From NCBI GenBank assembly GCA_031263965.1, contig JAISES010000345.1:1-10088 (forward strand): a stretch of DNA of 10,088 nt, given 5' to 3'. The notes beneath the pieces were generated by a model that did not search any database, was not told the DNA's origin, and saw only the letters and a list, made by a program, of their open reading frames with translations. The position numbers were made by a program, and so were the translations under genes. This document shows positions 1 through 7,379 of the stretch, in pieces (position 1 is the first letter of the stretch; each line of letters starts with the position of its first letter). The stretch is from Prevotella sp. (lineage in GTDB: Bacteria; Bacteroidota; Bacteroidia; Bacteroidales; Dysgonomonadaceae).

Positions 1-108
1 ATAGCATTTCCGGTAATGTCATTATACTTTTTTTACGCTAATATAATCATTTCAAAGAACTCTTGAAGTTAATAAACTCAAAAATAATTAAATATAAAAG
101 AACTTAAC
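1..108. other. AT-rich gene-free stretch
   Basis: I see no reading frame, RNA gene or clear promoter here. The stretch is strongly AT-rich and lies between the left window edge and the GC-rich repeat that follows the S46 peptidase gene. A TATATTAG sequence on the minus strand resembles a Bacteroidota -7 box with one mismatch but has no properly spaced upstream TTTG, so I do not call a promoter. It may belong to the flank of a gene outside the window. Confidence 0.5.
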
Positions 109-210
109 AGCCCTGCCCCGTTGGGGAGGAACTAAGCCCCTCCTCGGAGGGGTTGGGGAGGCTCGTTCACCTGACGGGTACCCCGTACGTAAAGCTCACG
201 GCGCAGGGCT
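109..210. repeat. GC-rich palindromic intergenic repeat
   Basis: This GC-rich island lies in an AT-rich gap downstream of the S46 gene. Its ends are an imperfect inverted repeat: AGCCCTGCCCC at 109-119 against GGCGCAGGGCT at 200-210 (10 of 11 pair). Inside are a perfect 7-bp hairpin CCCCTCC-TC-GGAGGGG (137-152), the direct repeat TTGGGGAGG twice (121-129 and 153-161), and a GGGTACCC palindrome (176-183). A further AGCCCTGCG at 260-268 pairs perfectly over 9 bp with 202-210, so the right end can fold in either direction. From memory, G/C-rich hairpins of this style recur between genes in Bacteroidota; that it is a dispersed repeat in this genome is inference. It may shape the mRNA 3' end of the peptidase gene, but no T-tract follows, so I do not call a terminator. 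Confidence 0.6.
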
Positions 211-277
211 AAAGCACGAAAAGAATAAAAAAAACGCTATAACACCCCATGGCAAAATAAGCCCTGCGTAACATCAG

Positions 278-2383
278 TTATTTAATTATTTTCAGCTCCT
301 GAATAATCCGGGGACATTTCATCACTTTATCTATTGTGTAAAGTACGTAACGAATATCTACACTGATGGTACGCTGAACTTCCGGTTCGAATAGGATATC
401 GCCACTCAGCGATTCCCAGTTACCATCAAATGCCAAGCCGATAAGTTGTGCCTTTCCATCGAATACCGGACTTCCGGAATTTCCTCCTGTAATATCGTTG
501 TTCGACAAGAAGTTCACATGCATCTTACCGTCTTTATCGGCATATTGACCAAAGTCGCCGGATTTCAGGTCGTCAAGAATATACTCTTGCACATTGAATT
601 CGTGATCGCCCGGAACCTGCTTGTCAAGAACACCTTGCGATGTCGAATAATAGTTGTATGTAACAGCATCGGCAGGTTTGTAACCCCCTACGGAACCATA
701 GCTCAACCGTTGTGTGAAATTAGCATCAGGGTAGAATGTTTTAGCTGGTTCCATAGCCATCAATCCTGCCATATGAAGGCGGTTTCCCTTAGCTATTTGA
801 GCGTAATAAGGAGAAACCTTTCCTAACAACATCAAAACCGGCCTGAGAGAATTGGTTAATTCAATCGCCGGATCCGAATCGATATTCCCGCCGGCCATAA
901 GAGCCGCTGCATCCTCCGGATTGGTTAATTTGGAGTTCTTATATACCCAGTCTGCATATTTTTGATAATCTCCGCCAAACTTAGTGTCTATAGTATCATA
1001 GATCGCAGGGATATATTCTGCCGGAACATTATCCCTGTATATTTTCAGTAAAACAGGCATAACCTTATGATCTAACGACGGTTCGTAGTCTTTGTACGTT
1101 GCAGCTAAGCGAGTACGCAGGTCTTCACTTTTTGCAGAAGCATCTTTATCGGAACGATTTACAAAAAGAGCAGTATTTGCTATACCCGTAATTTCAATAC
1201 CCATAAAGAATGTTTCGATCAAATATGTCCGTATTCTTGTTGCTTCCATGGTCTCAGTATAGCCTTCCTTCAACAAAGGCAATGCATCTTTATATTCAGG
1301 GTTAGACGCAGCCCATTGAGTAAAGCGGCTTTCCAGCTCTTCTTTATCTTTGATTACGCCCAACTTGGCAATAGCCTCGTTCATACCAATCGCATTTTTC
1401 CAATAGTTAGAACTTCCTGCATATTTAGAAGCATATTTGATACGTATGGCATCGCTGGCGTTCATCGCTTTGCTCCATATTTCCTGTTTAGCTCCGCGGA
1501 CTTCTATACGTGGTTTGTGTTCCGATTCTACCATTTGCCTGATGCCCCACGATGGAATATAACGCTCTGTACTACCCGGATAACCGATAGTCATGGCATA
1601 ATCTTTTTCCTTATATCCTTTTATAGAAACAGGAACTGAATATTTAGGCCTGTAAGGAACATTATCGGCACTGTAGTCGGCAGCCGTGTTCTCTTTACCG
1701 GCATATACGCGAAATACAGAAAAGTCTCCGGTATGGCGCGGCCACATCCAGTTATCGGTTTCACCTCCAAACTTGCCAACAGAAGAAGGGGGTGTAAATA
1801 CAAGGCGAACATCGCGGAATACTTCGTATATCACAGCGTAATACTTATTCTGTGCATAGAACGGAACGATCTGGGCTCTTAAAAATTTATTGTCCTTATA
1901 TTTTTCAAGATATACATTCGATAATGAATCTACTTTCCGGCCACGGACATTCTCTCCGTCTCCGGGATTAATAGCAGCTGTAACAAAATCCGTTATATCT
2001 TCCGTTTTTTGCAAAAAGGCGACCATGAGCCCTTCAGCCGGCAATTCTTCACCAAACGACTGGCTTACAAAGCCGTCTTTGAGATAATCATGTTCTACCG
2101 AGCTGAGTTTCTGGATACTTCCGTATCCACAATGATGATTGGTAAATATCAGCCCCTGGTCGGATACTGCAACACCGGTACAGCCCCCGCCAAAAATAAC
2201 AACCGCATCTTTCAGAGACGGATTTGTTTCACTGTATATTTTGTCTACAGGAAACGTAAAGCCCAGTTCTTTCATACGAGCCGCACTCTGTCTGTTCAAT
2301 TCTTTCAGCAGCCACATTCCTTCGTCAGCCTTAACGCATAAAACTGAAAGGAAGGCAATAAGTAATAGCGATAACTTTCTCAT
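278..2383 (-). CDS. S46 family dipeptidyl-peptidase, DPP7-type
   Basis: This is a secreted serine exopeptidase that removes dipeptides from peptide N-termini in the periplasm or at the outer membrane, feeding amino-acid uptake. The 701-aa length is normal for S46. Residues 1-19 form a signal peptide (MRK, a leucine-rich core, then VKA), followed by the family's hallmark mature start DEGMWLL. The chymotrypsin-like triad reads as His84 in TNHHCGYG, Asp220 in HTGDFSVF and Ser636 in GGNSGSP. The DNWMW stretch at 210-214 belongs to the substrate N-terminus pocket known from DPP7/DPP11 structures. Eighteen residues after the catalytic Ser, in FDGNWE, stands Gly654; by family knowledge Gly here marks DPP7 (hydrophobic P1) and Arg marks DPP11 (acidic P1). 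The ATG is supported by the complete signal peptide. The gene appears monocistronic, flanked by repeats on both sides. Family assignment is very secure; DPP7 subtype is good inference. Confidence 0.96.
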   Translation of the reverse strand: MRKLSLLLIAFLSVLCVKADEGMWLLKELNRQSAARMKELGFTFPVDKIYSETNPSLKDAVVIFGGGCTGVAVSDQGLIFTNHHCGYGSIQKLSSVEHDYLKDGFVSQSFGEELPAEGLMVAFLQKTEDITDFVTAAINPGDGENVRGRKVDSLSNVYLEKYKDNKFLRAQIVPFYAQNKYYAVIYEVFRDVRLVFTPPSSVGKFGGETDNWMWPRHTGDFSVFRVYAGKENTAADYSADNVPYRPKYSVPVSIKGYKEKDYAMTIGYPGSTERYIPSWGIRQMVESEHKPRIEVRGAKQEIWSKAMNASDAIRIKYASKYAGSSNYWKNAIGMNEAIAKLGVIKDKEELESRFTQWAASNPEYKDALPLLKEGYTETMEATRIRTYLIETFFMGIEITGIANTALFVNRSDKDASAKSEDLRTRLAATYKDYEPSLDHKVMPVLLKIYRDNVPAEYIPAIYDTIDTKFGGDYQKYADWVYKNSKLTNPEDAAALMAGGNIDSDPAIELTNSLRPVLMLLGKVSPYYAQIAKGNRLHMAGLMAMEPAKTFYPDANFTQRLSYGSVGGYKPADAVTYNYYSTSQGVLDKQVPGDHEFNVQEYILDDLKSGDFGQYADKDGKMHVNFLSNNDITGGNSGSPVFDGKAQLIGLAFDGNWESLSGDILFEPEVQRTISVDIRYVLYTIDKVMKCPRIIQELKIIK

Positions 2384-2466
2384 TCGATTCTGATTTTATT
2401 ATATAAATTCTATTTCAAGATTTCAAGATTTTGTGTAATTTATAACAGTATTATTATCAACATATT
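2384..2466 (-). promoter_or_regulatory. AT-rich leader of the S46 peptidase gene
   Basis: This is the leader between the peptidase start codon and the hairpin element. It contains ATTTCAAG twice in tandem (2412-2419, 2420-2427). Read in the gene's direction this gives TGAAATCTTGAAAT, a motif that reappears before moxR and, degenerately, before hemW. I could not find an exact TAnnTTTG -7 box with a suitable -33 partner, so the transcription start is not assigned. No Shine-Dalgarno-like purine run is obvious, which is normal in Bacteroidota. Confidence 0.35.
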
Positions 2467-2653
2467 GCCCTTTCAGGGCGTTGTTCCCATGATGTTATCC
2501 TTACCCGGGGCGTTGCCACGGGCTATGATATATCAGGCTTTCAGCCTGAAAATGCCAGAGCAATAACCCTGAAAGGGTTAAATATTATAGCCCAACGGCA
2601 ACGCCTTGGGTAATCAGGTACAACCTACGGCAGACGTCCTGTAAGGATAGCAT
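2467..2653. repeat. Composite REP-like multi-hairpin element
   Basis: This gap is a set of nested inverted repeats. Small hairpins are GCCCT-TTC-AGGGC (2467-2479), TCAGGCT-TTC-AGCCTGA (2533-2549), CCCTGAAAGGG (2567-2577), CCCAA/TTGGG around CGGCAACGCC (2591-2610) and TCCT-GTA-AGGA (2637-2647). The halves also pair with each other: CCCTTTCAGGG 2468-2478 matches 2567-2577 perfectly, 2501-2531 matches 2583-2614 closely around GCGTTGCC, and ATGTTATCCTTAC 2492-2504 matches 2641-2653 in 12 of 13 positions. It can be read as two inverted copies of one unit: a CTGAAAG-loop hairpin, about ten AT bases, then a hairpin with core GGCAACGCC. I recall similar intergenic units in Bacteroidales; mobilisation by a REP-associated Y1 transposase is inference. 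It lies downstream of the flippase gene and upstream of the peptidase leader, so it may separate the two transcripts. Confidence 0.75.
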
Positions 2654-2688
2654 AATATTTTGTCATGTACTCAGGTAAACTATATAAA

Positions 2689-4200
2689 TTACAATTTGTC
2701 TTTTTTCAAATATTTATTGACAACAGGAATTTCCGATAAAGGCAAATCCTTCTTTATGACGATAAATGCAAATAGTACCAGATATATGGTACGGTACACC
2801 AGCCGCAATATTTCATTCTCAATATCCGGCAACATGGCGGCAAAATAAAATACAATAGCTGTTACAAAATAAAAAAAGATATTTTTTAAATCATACTTTA
2901 TCGGGAAATATTTTTGACCCATATAATAAGAAATGCCTACTATTATAAGATTAGCGATAAGAGTAGCCCAGGCACTGGCAATATAACCGTATACAGGAAC
3001 AAAGATTATATTTATAATTACCTGTAAGGCACACCCCAAAACAGAAAAATATGCACCATATTTTGTCCTGTCGGTTAACTTATACCATACGGAGAGATTA
3101 AAATAGATACCAAAAAGAATCTCTCCTATCATAGCAACAGGTACAATGACAATGCCGACTGTATAATTCTCGCTGATTATATATTTTAGTATGTCCAGAT
3201 AGAATATAACGCCTAAGAAGACTAGCAATGCAAAAATGATGAAATACTTCATTGCATCGGCATAAGGCCTTGTATTCCCCCCTTCTTTATTCCGGCCAAA
3301 AAAGAACGGCTCATAAGCAAAACGGAAGGCTTGTGTAAACATACTTATAATAACCGTAATTTTGATGCATGCGCCATAAATACCGATTTGCCGGTTTGCT
3401 TCTGCCAGATCATCAAATATATAAGGATATATATATGCTACCACTCCCTGGCTCACAACTCCTGCGATAGCCAATATCATCAGGGGAAAGGAATATTTGA
3501 GCATACGTTTCAACAATGAATTGTCGAAACTTAGCTTCAAGCCCTTCATTGTTGTCGGAATAAGCAATACCAAAACAGCCAGAGTAGAAATCAGGTTCGC
3601 TAAAAAGACATAACCGATGCCAATCTCAGGATGATAGAATTTATTCAGTATAAAATCCGGATATTCCCTGTACAGCCAAGGGCATACAAGAAGAAACAGA
3701 AGATTGAAAAATATATTGAAGAATATAAATGCTATTTTCAAGGAAGCGAACCGGACCGGTCTTTTCTGATACCTCAGGTATGCAAACGGAACTGTCATAA
3801 ATGCATCTACAGCCACGACAATAACCATCATCATAATATGTTCCCTGTTTTCCGTATATTTCAGCCATTCGGAAATGGGAATAATAAAACTGAAGCAAAA
3901 GAGGACAAATAACAGGGAAGTAAATCCCAGCGAGACTAATGAGGTAGAATATACTTTATCCGGGTTTTCATCTTTTTTATTCATAAACCTGAAAAAGCCC
4001 GTCTCCATTCCATATGTCAACAGTACACCCAGCAACGCTGTAATAGCGTATATGCGGCTTATTTTACCATATTCCGCTACATCGATGAATATATATGTGT
4101 GCAACGGGACTAAGCACCAATTAAGAAAACGCCCGACAATACTGCTTAATCCGTAAATTGCAGTATCTTTTGCCAAACCTTTCATTCCACTTCCTGCCAT
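2689..4200 (-). CDS. Oligosaccharide flippase family membrane protein
   Basis: This is a polytopic inner-membrane protein of the MATE/MVF-like polysaccharide flippase group (Wzx-like), which moves lipid-linked glycans across the cytoplasmic membrane. The 503 residues hold about 14 hydrophobic segments, roughly at 14-36, 47-66, 88-110, 122-143, 152-174, 196-216, 236-258, 275-297, 318-338, 350-370, 383-402, 406-427, 441-458 and 468-484. The N-terminus (KDTAIYGLSSIVGRFLNW) and the internal PFFFGR and PVYGYIASAWATLIAN stretches are typical of the family. The C-terminal tail is short and lysine-rich. No glycosyltransferase or other glycan-cluster gene is adjacent, so the substrate cannot be inferred; an orphan flippase for LPS, teichuronic-type or other envelope glycan is possible. 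It is divergently transcribed from the acyl-CoA ligase gene, with an exact -7 box just upstream. The ATG is the first in-frame start after an A/T-rich leader. Confidence 0.9.
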   Translation of the reverse strand: MAGSGMKGLAKDTAIYGLSSIVGRFLNWCLVPLHTYIFIDVAEYGKISRIYAITALLGVLLTYGMETGFFRFMNKKDENPDKVYSTSLVSLGFTSLLFVLFCFSFIIPISEWLKYTENREHIMMMVIVVAVDAFMTVPFAYLRYQKRPVRFASLKIAFIFFNIFFNLLFLLVCPWLYREYPDFILNKFYHPEIGIGYVFLANLISTLAVLVLLIPTTMKGLKLSFDNSLLKRMLKYSFPLMILAIAGVVSQGVVAYIYPYIFDDLAEANRQIGIYGACIKITVIISMFTQAFRFAYEPFFFGRNKEGGNTRPYADAMKYFIIFALLVFLGVIFYLDILKYIISENYTVGIVIVPVAMIGEILFGIYFNLSVWYKLTDRTKYGAYFSVLGCALQVIINIIFVPVYGYIASAWATLIANLIIVGISYYMGQKYFPIKYDLKNIFFYFVTAIVFYFAAMLPDIENEILRLVYRTIYLVLFAFIVIKKDLPLSEIPVVNKYLKKDKL

Positions 4201-4217
4201 AAAAAATGTTTTGATTA

Positions 4218-4225
4218 CAAAAGTA
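4218..4225 (-). promoter_or_regulatory. Putative -7 box of the flippase gene
   Basis: Read on the minus strand, TACTTTTG fits the Bacteroidota primary sigma -7 consensus TAnnTTTG exactly and lies 17 bases before the flippase ATG. A TTG (plus-strand CAA at 4250-4252) sits 24 bases further upstream, a little further than the usual -33 spacing. If used, the leader would be only about ten bases long. The match is seen; promoter activity is inferred. Confidence 0.4.
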
Positions 4226-4344
4226 ATACAATTCGCAGAATAGAGGTTTCAATTTGTTTATTATTCCGGATAATTCGCAGGACAACCAGTGTTCCGGCAA
4301 CTATAAAAAACAGAACCTGATAGTATTTTTCTCATATTAAAATC

Positions 4345-4352
4345 TAACTTTG
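4345..4352 (+). promoter_or_regulatory. Putative -7 box of the acyl-CoA ligase gene
   Basis: TAACTTTG fits the Bacteroidota -7 consensus TAnnTTTG exactly and is 28 bases before the ligase ATG, which would give a leader of about 20 bases. The upstream -33 element is weak: only a T-run (4326-4330) lies in the area, about 14 bases away. The exact -7 match and the divergent arrangement support it; activity is inferred. Confidence 0.45.
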
Positions 4353-4380
4353 CAAAAGAATAAACGAAATCAACTAACCC

Positions 4381-6189
4381 ATGAACTATTATCATTTGTC
4401 CATATTGGTACATCGCCAAGCGATTAAATACGGAAAAAGAACTGCAATCAGATACCGAAGTCCGGAAGAAAAAAAATGGAAAAGCATTTCATGGAAAAAG
4501 TTTTCGGATTGTGTGATGAAAACAGCCTGGGCAATGGCAGAGACGGGTATAAAAGAAGGCGATAAAATTGCTGTATATTCGCAAAATACCCCGCAATATT
4601 TATTTACCGATTTTGCATCATATGCCAACAGATGTATATCTGTACCTGTATATGCGACATCTTCACCCACACAGATCGAATACATAATAAATGATGCCGA
4701 GATACATACACTTTTTGCCGGAGAACAATTCCAATACAACAATGCCTTTAAAGTTCAGCAAAAATCTTCTGTATTGGAAAGAATCATTGTTTTCGATAAA
4801 AAAGTGAAATTTCATCCCGAGGATACTACTTCTATCTATTTCGACGATTTTATCGCCACCGGAGAAAACTCAAATGCGGAAGTAACGGTACGTGTACGCA
4901 TGAAAGCGCGTAAAGACGATGATGTGGCTTGTATCATGTACACATCCGGAACTACAGGAGAGCCTAAAGGTGTTGTTCTTCCGCATTCATGCTTTTTGCA
5001 GGTATTCCGCATACACGACATGAGGCTGCCCATGACTTCTGATAAAGACCTGTCGATGAACTTCCTTCCTTTGGCGCATATTTTCGAAAGAGCATGGACC
5101 TGTTACGCTATACATAAAGGAATGACCATTGCTATAAACCAGGATGCCAAAGAAATACAAAAATCCATCAAGCAGGTAAAACCAACCATCATGTGCAGTG
5201 TTCCCCGCTTTTGGGAAAAAGTATATGCCGGAGTAGATGAAAAAATATCCAATTCGAAAGGTATTATGAAGTGGTTATTTACCGATGCTATCAAAACCGG
5301 AAAAAAATATAACCTGGACTTTAAGAATAAAAATCTGCGGGCTCCTTTCGGTACCCGTATAAAATTCTTTTTATACAACAATACCGTTTTCCGCGTGTTG
5401 AAAATGGTAGTAGGAATTGAAAAGGGGAACATCTTTCCTTGCGCGGGAGCTCCTTTATCCGATGCCATTATCGAATTTCTGCAATCCGTAAATATTCCTA
5501 TCATTATAGGCTATGGACTGACTGAAACAACTGCAACAGTAAGCTTCTATCCGGAAAAAGAATTTGCCGTAAATTCGGTAGGAACCCTTATGCCTGAAGT
5601 AGAAGTCAGGATAGATGAAAGCAATAACGAAATTCTGGTAAAAGGCAAAACTGTAATGCGGGAATATTATAACAAACCCGGAGAAACGGCAAAGAGCTTC
5701 ACTGAAGATGGCTTTTTCCGCACCGGAGACGCCGGACGTCTCGAAAACGGTGTCTTATATCTCACCGAACGCATTAAAGACCTGGCTAAAACAGCCAACG
5801 GCAAGTATATTGCTCCCCAAGCCATCGAAACACGTATAATGGAAGATAAATTTGTAGATATGATAGCCATTATAGCCGATGAGCGCAAATTTGTAAGCGC
5901 ACTCATTGTTCCTGATTATAAGGCTTTGATGGAATATGCAGGTACTAATGGCATACAATACAACAAGGTTGAAGACCTCTTTTCAAATGTAGAGATACTT
6001 CGCATGCTGGACGCAAGGATCGAAATATTGCAAGCGAACTTCGCCCCATACGAAAAAATCAAAAAATATAGGCTGCTTGCCGAACCATTTACAATGGAAG
6101 GCGGCGAATTGACAAATACACTAAAGATAAAACGCAGATTCGTTGCCGAAAAATATAAAGATATTATAGATAAAATGTATAAGGAGTAG
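4381..6189 (+). CDS. Long-chain fatty acid--CoA ligase (AMP-forming)
   Basis: This is an ANL-superfamily adenylating enzyme that activates a fatty acid with ATP to an acyl-adenylate and then to acyl-CoA, probably at the cytoplasmic membrane face. The 602-aa size and motif set fit the FadD15/long-chain acyl-CoA synthetase branch. Visible motifs are the phosphate loop YTSGTTGEPKG (187-197), LPLAHIFER (229-237), SVPRFWEK (273-280), GYGLTET (377-383), RTGDAG (447-452), the hinge region ERIKDLAKTANGKYIAPQ (463-480) and the C-terminal LKIKRRF, in which Lys582 aligns with the catalytic lysine of the adenylation step. All core motifs are present, so it should be active; the chain length of the substrate cannot be read from sequence. 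It starts after an exact -7 box, and hemW follows 59 bases downstream on the same strand, so the two may be co-transcribed although their functions are unrelated. Confidence 0.95.
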   Translation: MNYYHLSILVHRQAIKYGKRTAIRYRSPEEKKWKSISWKKFSDCVMKTAWAMAETGIKEGDKIAVYSQNTPQYLFTDFASYANRCISVPVYATSSPTQIEYIINDAEIHTLFAGEQFQYNNAFKVQQKSSVLERIIVFDKKVKFHPEDTTSIYFDDFIATGENSNAEVTVRVRMKARKDDDVACIMYTSGTTGEPKGVVLPHSCFLQVFRIHDMRLPMTSDKDLSMNFLPLAHIFERAWTCYAIHKGMTIAINQDAKEIQKSIKQVKPTIMCSVPRFWEKVYAGVDEKISNSKGIMKWLFTDAIKTGKKYNLDFKNKNLRAPFGTRIKFFLYNNTVFRVLKMVVGIEKGNIFPCAGAPLSDAIIEFLQSVNIPIIIGYGLTETTATVSFYPEKEFAVNSVGTLMPEVEVRIDESNNEILVKGKTVMREYYNKPGETAKSFTEDGFFRTGDAGRLENGVLYLTERIKDLAKTANGKYIAPQAIETRIMEDKFVDMIAIIADERKFVSALIVPDYKALMEYAGTNGIQYNKVEDLFSNVEILRMLDARIEILQANFAPYEKIKKYRLLAEPFTMEGGELTNTLKIKRRFVAEKYKDIIDKMYKE

Positions 6190-6194
6190 TCAAT

Positions 6195-6242
6195 TTGAAA
6201 ATTTAAAATCTTTGAATTTCGAAATCTTAAAATTTTGAAATC
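6195..6242 (+). repeat. Three degenerate 16-base AT-rich tandem repeats
   Basis: The spacer between the ligase stop and the hemW start is almost wholly three 16-base units: TTGAAAATTTAAAATC (6195-6210), TTTGAATTTCGAAATC (6211-6226) and TTAAAATTTTGAAATC (6227-6242). Each ends in AAATC. The last unit ends six bases before the hemW ATG, so the repeats form its untranslated leader. Whether they carry a promoter, a translation signal or merely slippage debris cannot be told. Confidence 0.6.
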
Positions 6243-6248
6243 TACTTT

Positions 6249-7379
6249 ATGGCCGGCTTATACATACATGTTCCCTTCTGCAAGACCAGATGTATCTATT
6301 GCGATTTCTATACCCGTACCGGCATGTCTTCGAAGCATGATTATATATCAGCTATATGCCGTGAAATAGAGCTGCGCAAAGATTATATCCGCGATGAGAG
6401 TGTCGAAACCGTTTATTTTGGAGGGGGAACACCGTCTCAATTATCTGAAAGTGATTTCGACCGGATATTTGCTGCTATCCGTCACAACTTCAAAATACCG
6501 GAAAATGCTGAGATAACAATGGAAGCCAATCCCGATGATTTGAGCGACAGGTATCTGCAAATAATAAGAAGATTTCCATTTAACAGGATCAGCATAGGTA
6601 TACAAAGTTTCGACGACAACGAGCTCCTGTTCCTTAAACGCAGGCATTCATCGCAAAAAGCAAAAGATGCGGTGAAATCGGCAAAATCCAGTGGGTTTGA
6701 TAATATCAGCATCGACCTGATGTATGGGTTACCCTGCCAAACTTTAGATATCTGGAATAAAAACCTCGATGAAGCTTTGGCTCTCGACATCCAGCATATA
6801 TCATCCTATCATCTGATCTACGAACAGGGTACACGGCTGTACCGTCTTTTCAAATTGGGTGATGTAAAACCGGTAGATGAAGATTTGAGCGTGGAGATGT
6901 TTTCCAGTATGATAGACAAGCTATCTACATCAGGATTTGAGCATTACGAAATATCCAACTTCGCAAAAGATAAATTATATTCGAAGCACAATAGTTCGTA
7001 CTGGCTGGGAAAAAAATATCTGGGGCTAGGCCCTGCGGCTCATTCGTTCGACGGGCAAAGCCGTGCATGGAACATTCCTTCCATATCCAAATATACAGAA
7101 GGTATCAGTTCAGGGAAACTTCCGCAGGAAATAGAATACCTCGATGAAAACTCCCGTTATAATGATTTTATATTGACCGGAATGCGGACAATGTGGGGCG
7201 TAGACCTTAACGAACTGGAAAGGCTTTTCGGTAACCGGAAAAAAGAATACTGCTTAAAAAATGTGCGAAAATATGTGAATCAGCAATTCGTAATCCAATC
7301 GGATGATAGACTAAAGCTCACCCGGAAAGGGATATTTATTTCGGACGGTATTATGAGCGACCTGATGTGGGTAGATTAA
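6249..7379 (+). CDS. hemW: HemW-like radical SAM heme chaperone
   Basis: This is a cytoplasmic radical SAM protein of the HemN/HemW family. Its 376 residues fit HemW rather than the longer coproporphyrinogen dehydrogenase HemN. The cluster motif is CKTRCIYC (Cys11, Cys15, Cys18) followed by DFYT; the fourth cysteine of HemN's CxxxCxxCxC is absent, which is typical of HemW. Further motifs are FGGGTPS (57-63), EANPDDL (92-98, SAM contact region), RISIGIQSF (113-121), SIDLMYGLP (154-162), HYEISNFA (232-239) and HNSSYWLG (247-254); the last is the HNxxYW element linked with heme binding in HemW. The C-terminal winged-helix-like part holds LTRKGIFISDGIMSDLM. By family knowledge it binds heme and hands it to client proteins. 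Databases often mislabel it as an oxygen-independent coproporphyrinogen oxidase. The last codon and TAA lie inside the inverted repeat that follows. Confidence 0.93.
   Translation: MAGLYIHVPFCKTRCIYCDFYTRTGMSSKHDYISAICREIELRKDYIRDESVETVYFGGGTPSQLSESDFDRIFAAIRHNFKIPENAEITMEANPDDLSDRYLQIIRRFPFNRISIGIQSFDDNELLFLKRRHSSQKAKDAVKSAKSSGFDNISIDLMYGLPCQTLDIWNKNLDEALALDIQHISSYHLIYEQGTRLYRLFKLGDVKPVDEDLSVEMFSSMIDKLSTSGFEHYEISNFAKDKLYSKHNSSYWLGKKYLGLGPAAHSFDGQSRAWNIPSISKYTEGISSGKLPQEIEYLDENSRYNDFILTGMRTMWGVDLNELERLFGNRKKEYCLKNVRKYVNQQFVIQSDDRLKLTRKGIFISDGIMSDLMWVD

Noticed and set aside
1..277. Truncated gene or small RNA at the left edge
   Set aside because: No frame with coding character continues to the edge, and the only structure is the GC-rich repeat, without a promoter or terminator to define an RNA gene.
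446..826. Open frame of 126 codons on the plus strand inside the peptidase gene, and similar antisense frames throughout
   Set aside because: They lie antisense to strongly supported genes, show no recognisable domain or plausible start context, and have the composition of shadow frames.
2689..6189. Glycan biosynthesis cluster around the flippase
   Set aside because: No glycosyltransferase, polymerase or sugar-nucleotide gene is nearby; the neighbour is a fatty-acyl ligase on the opposite strand.
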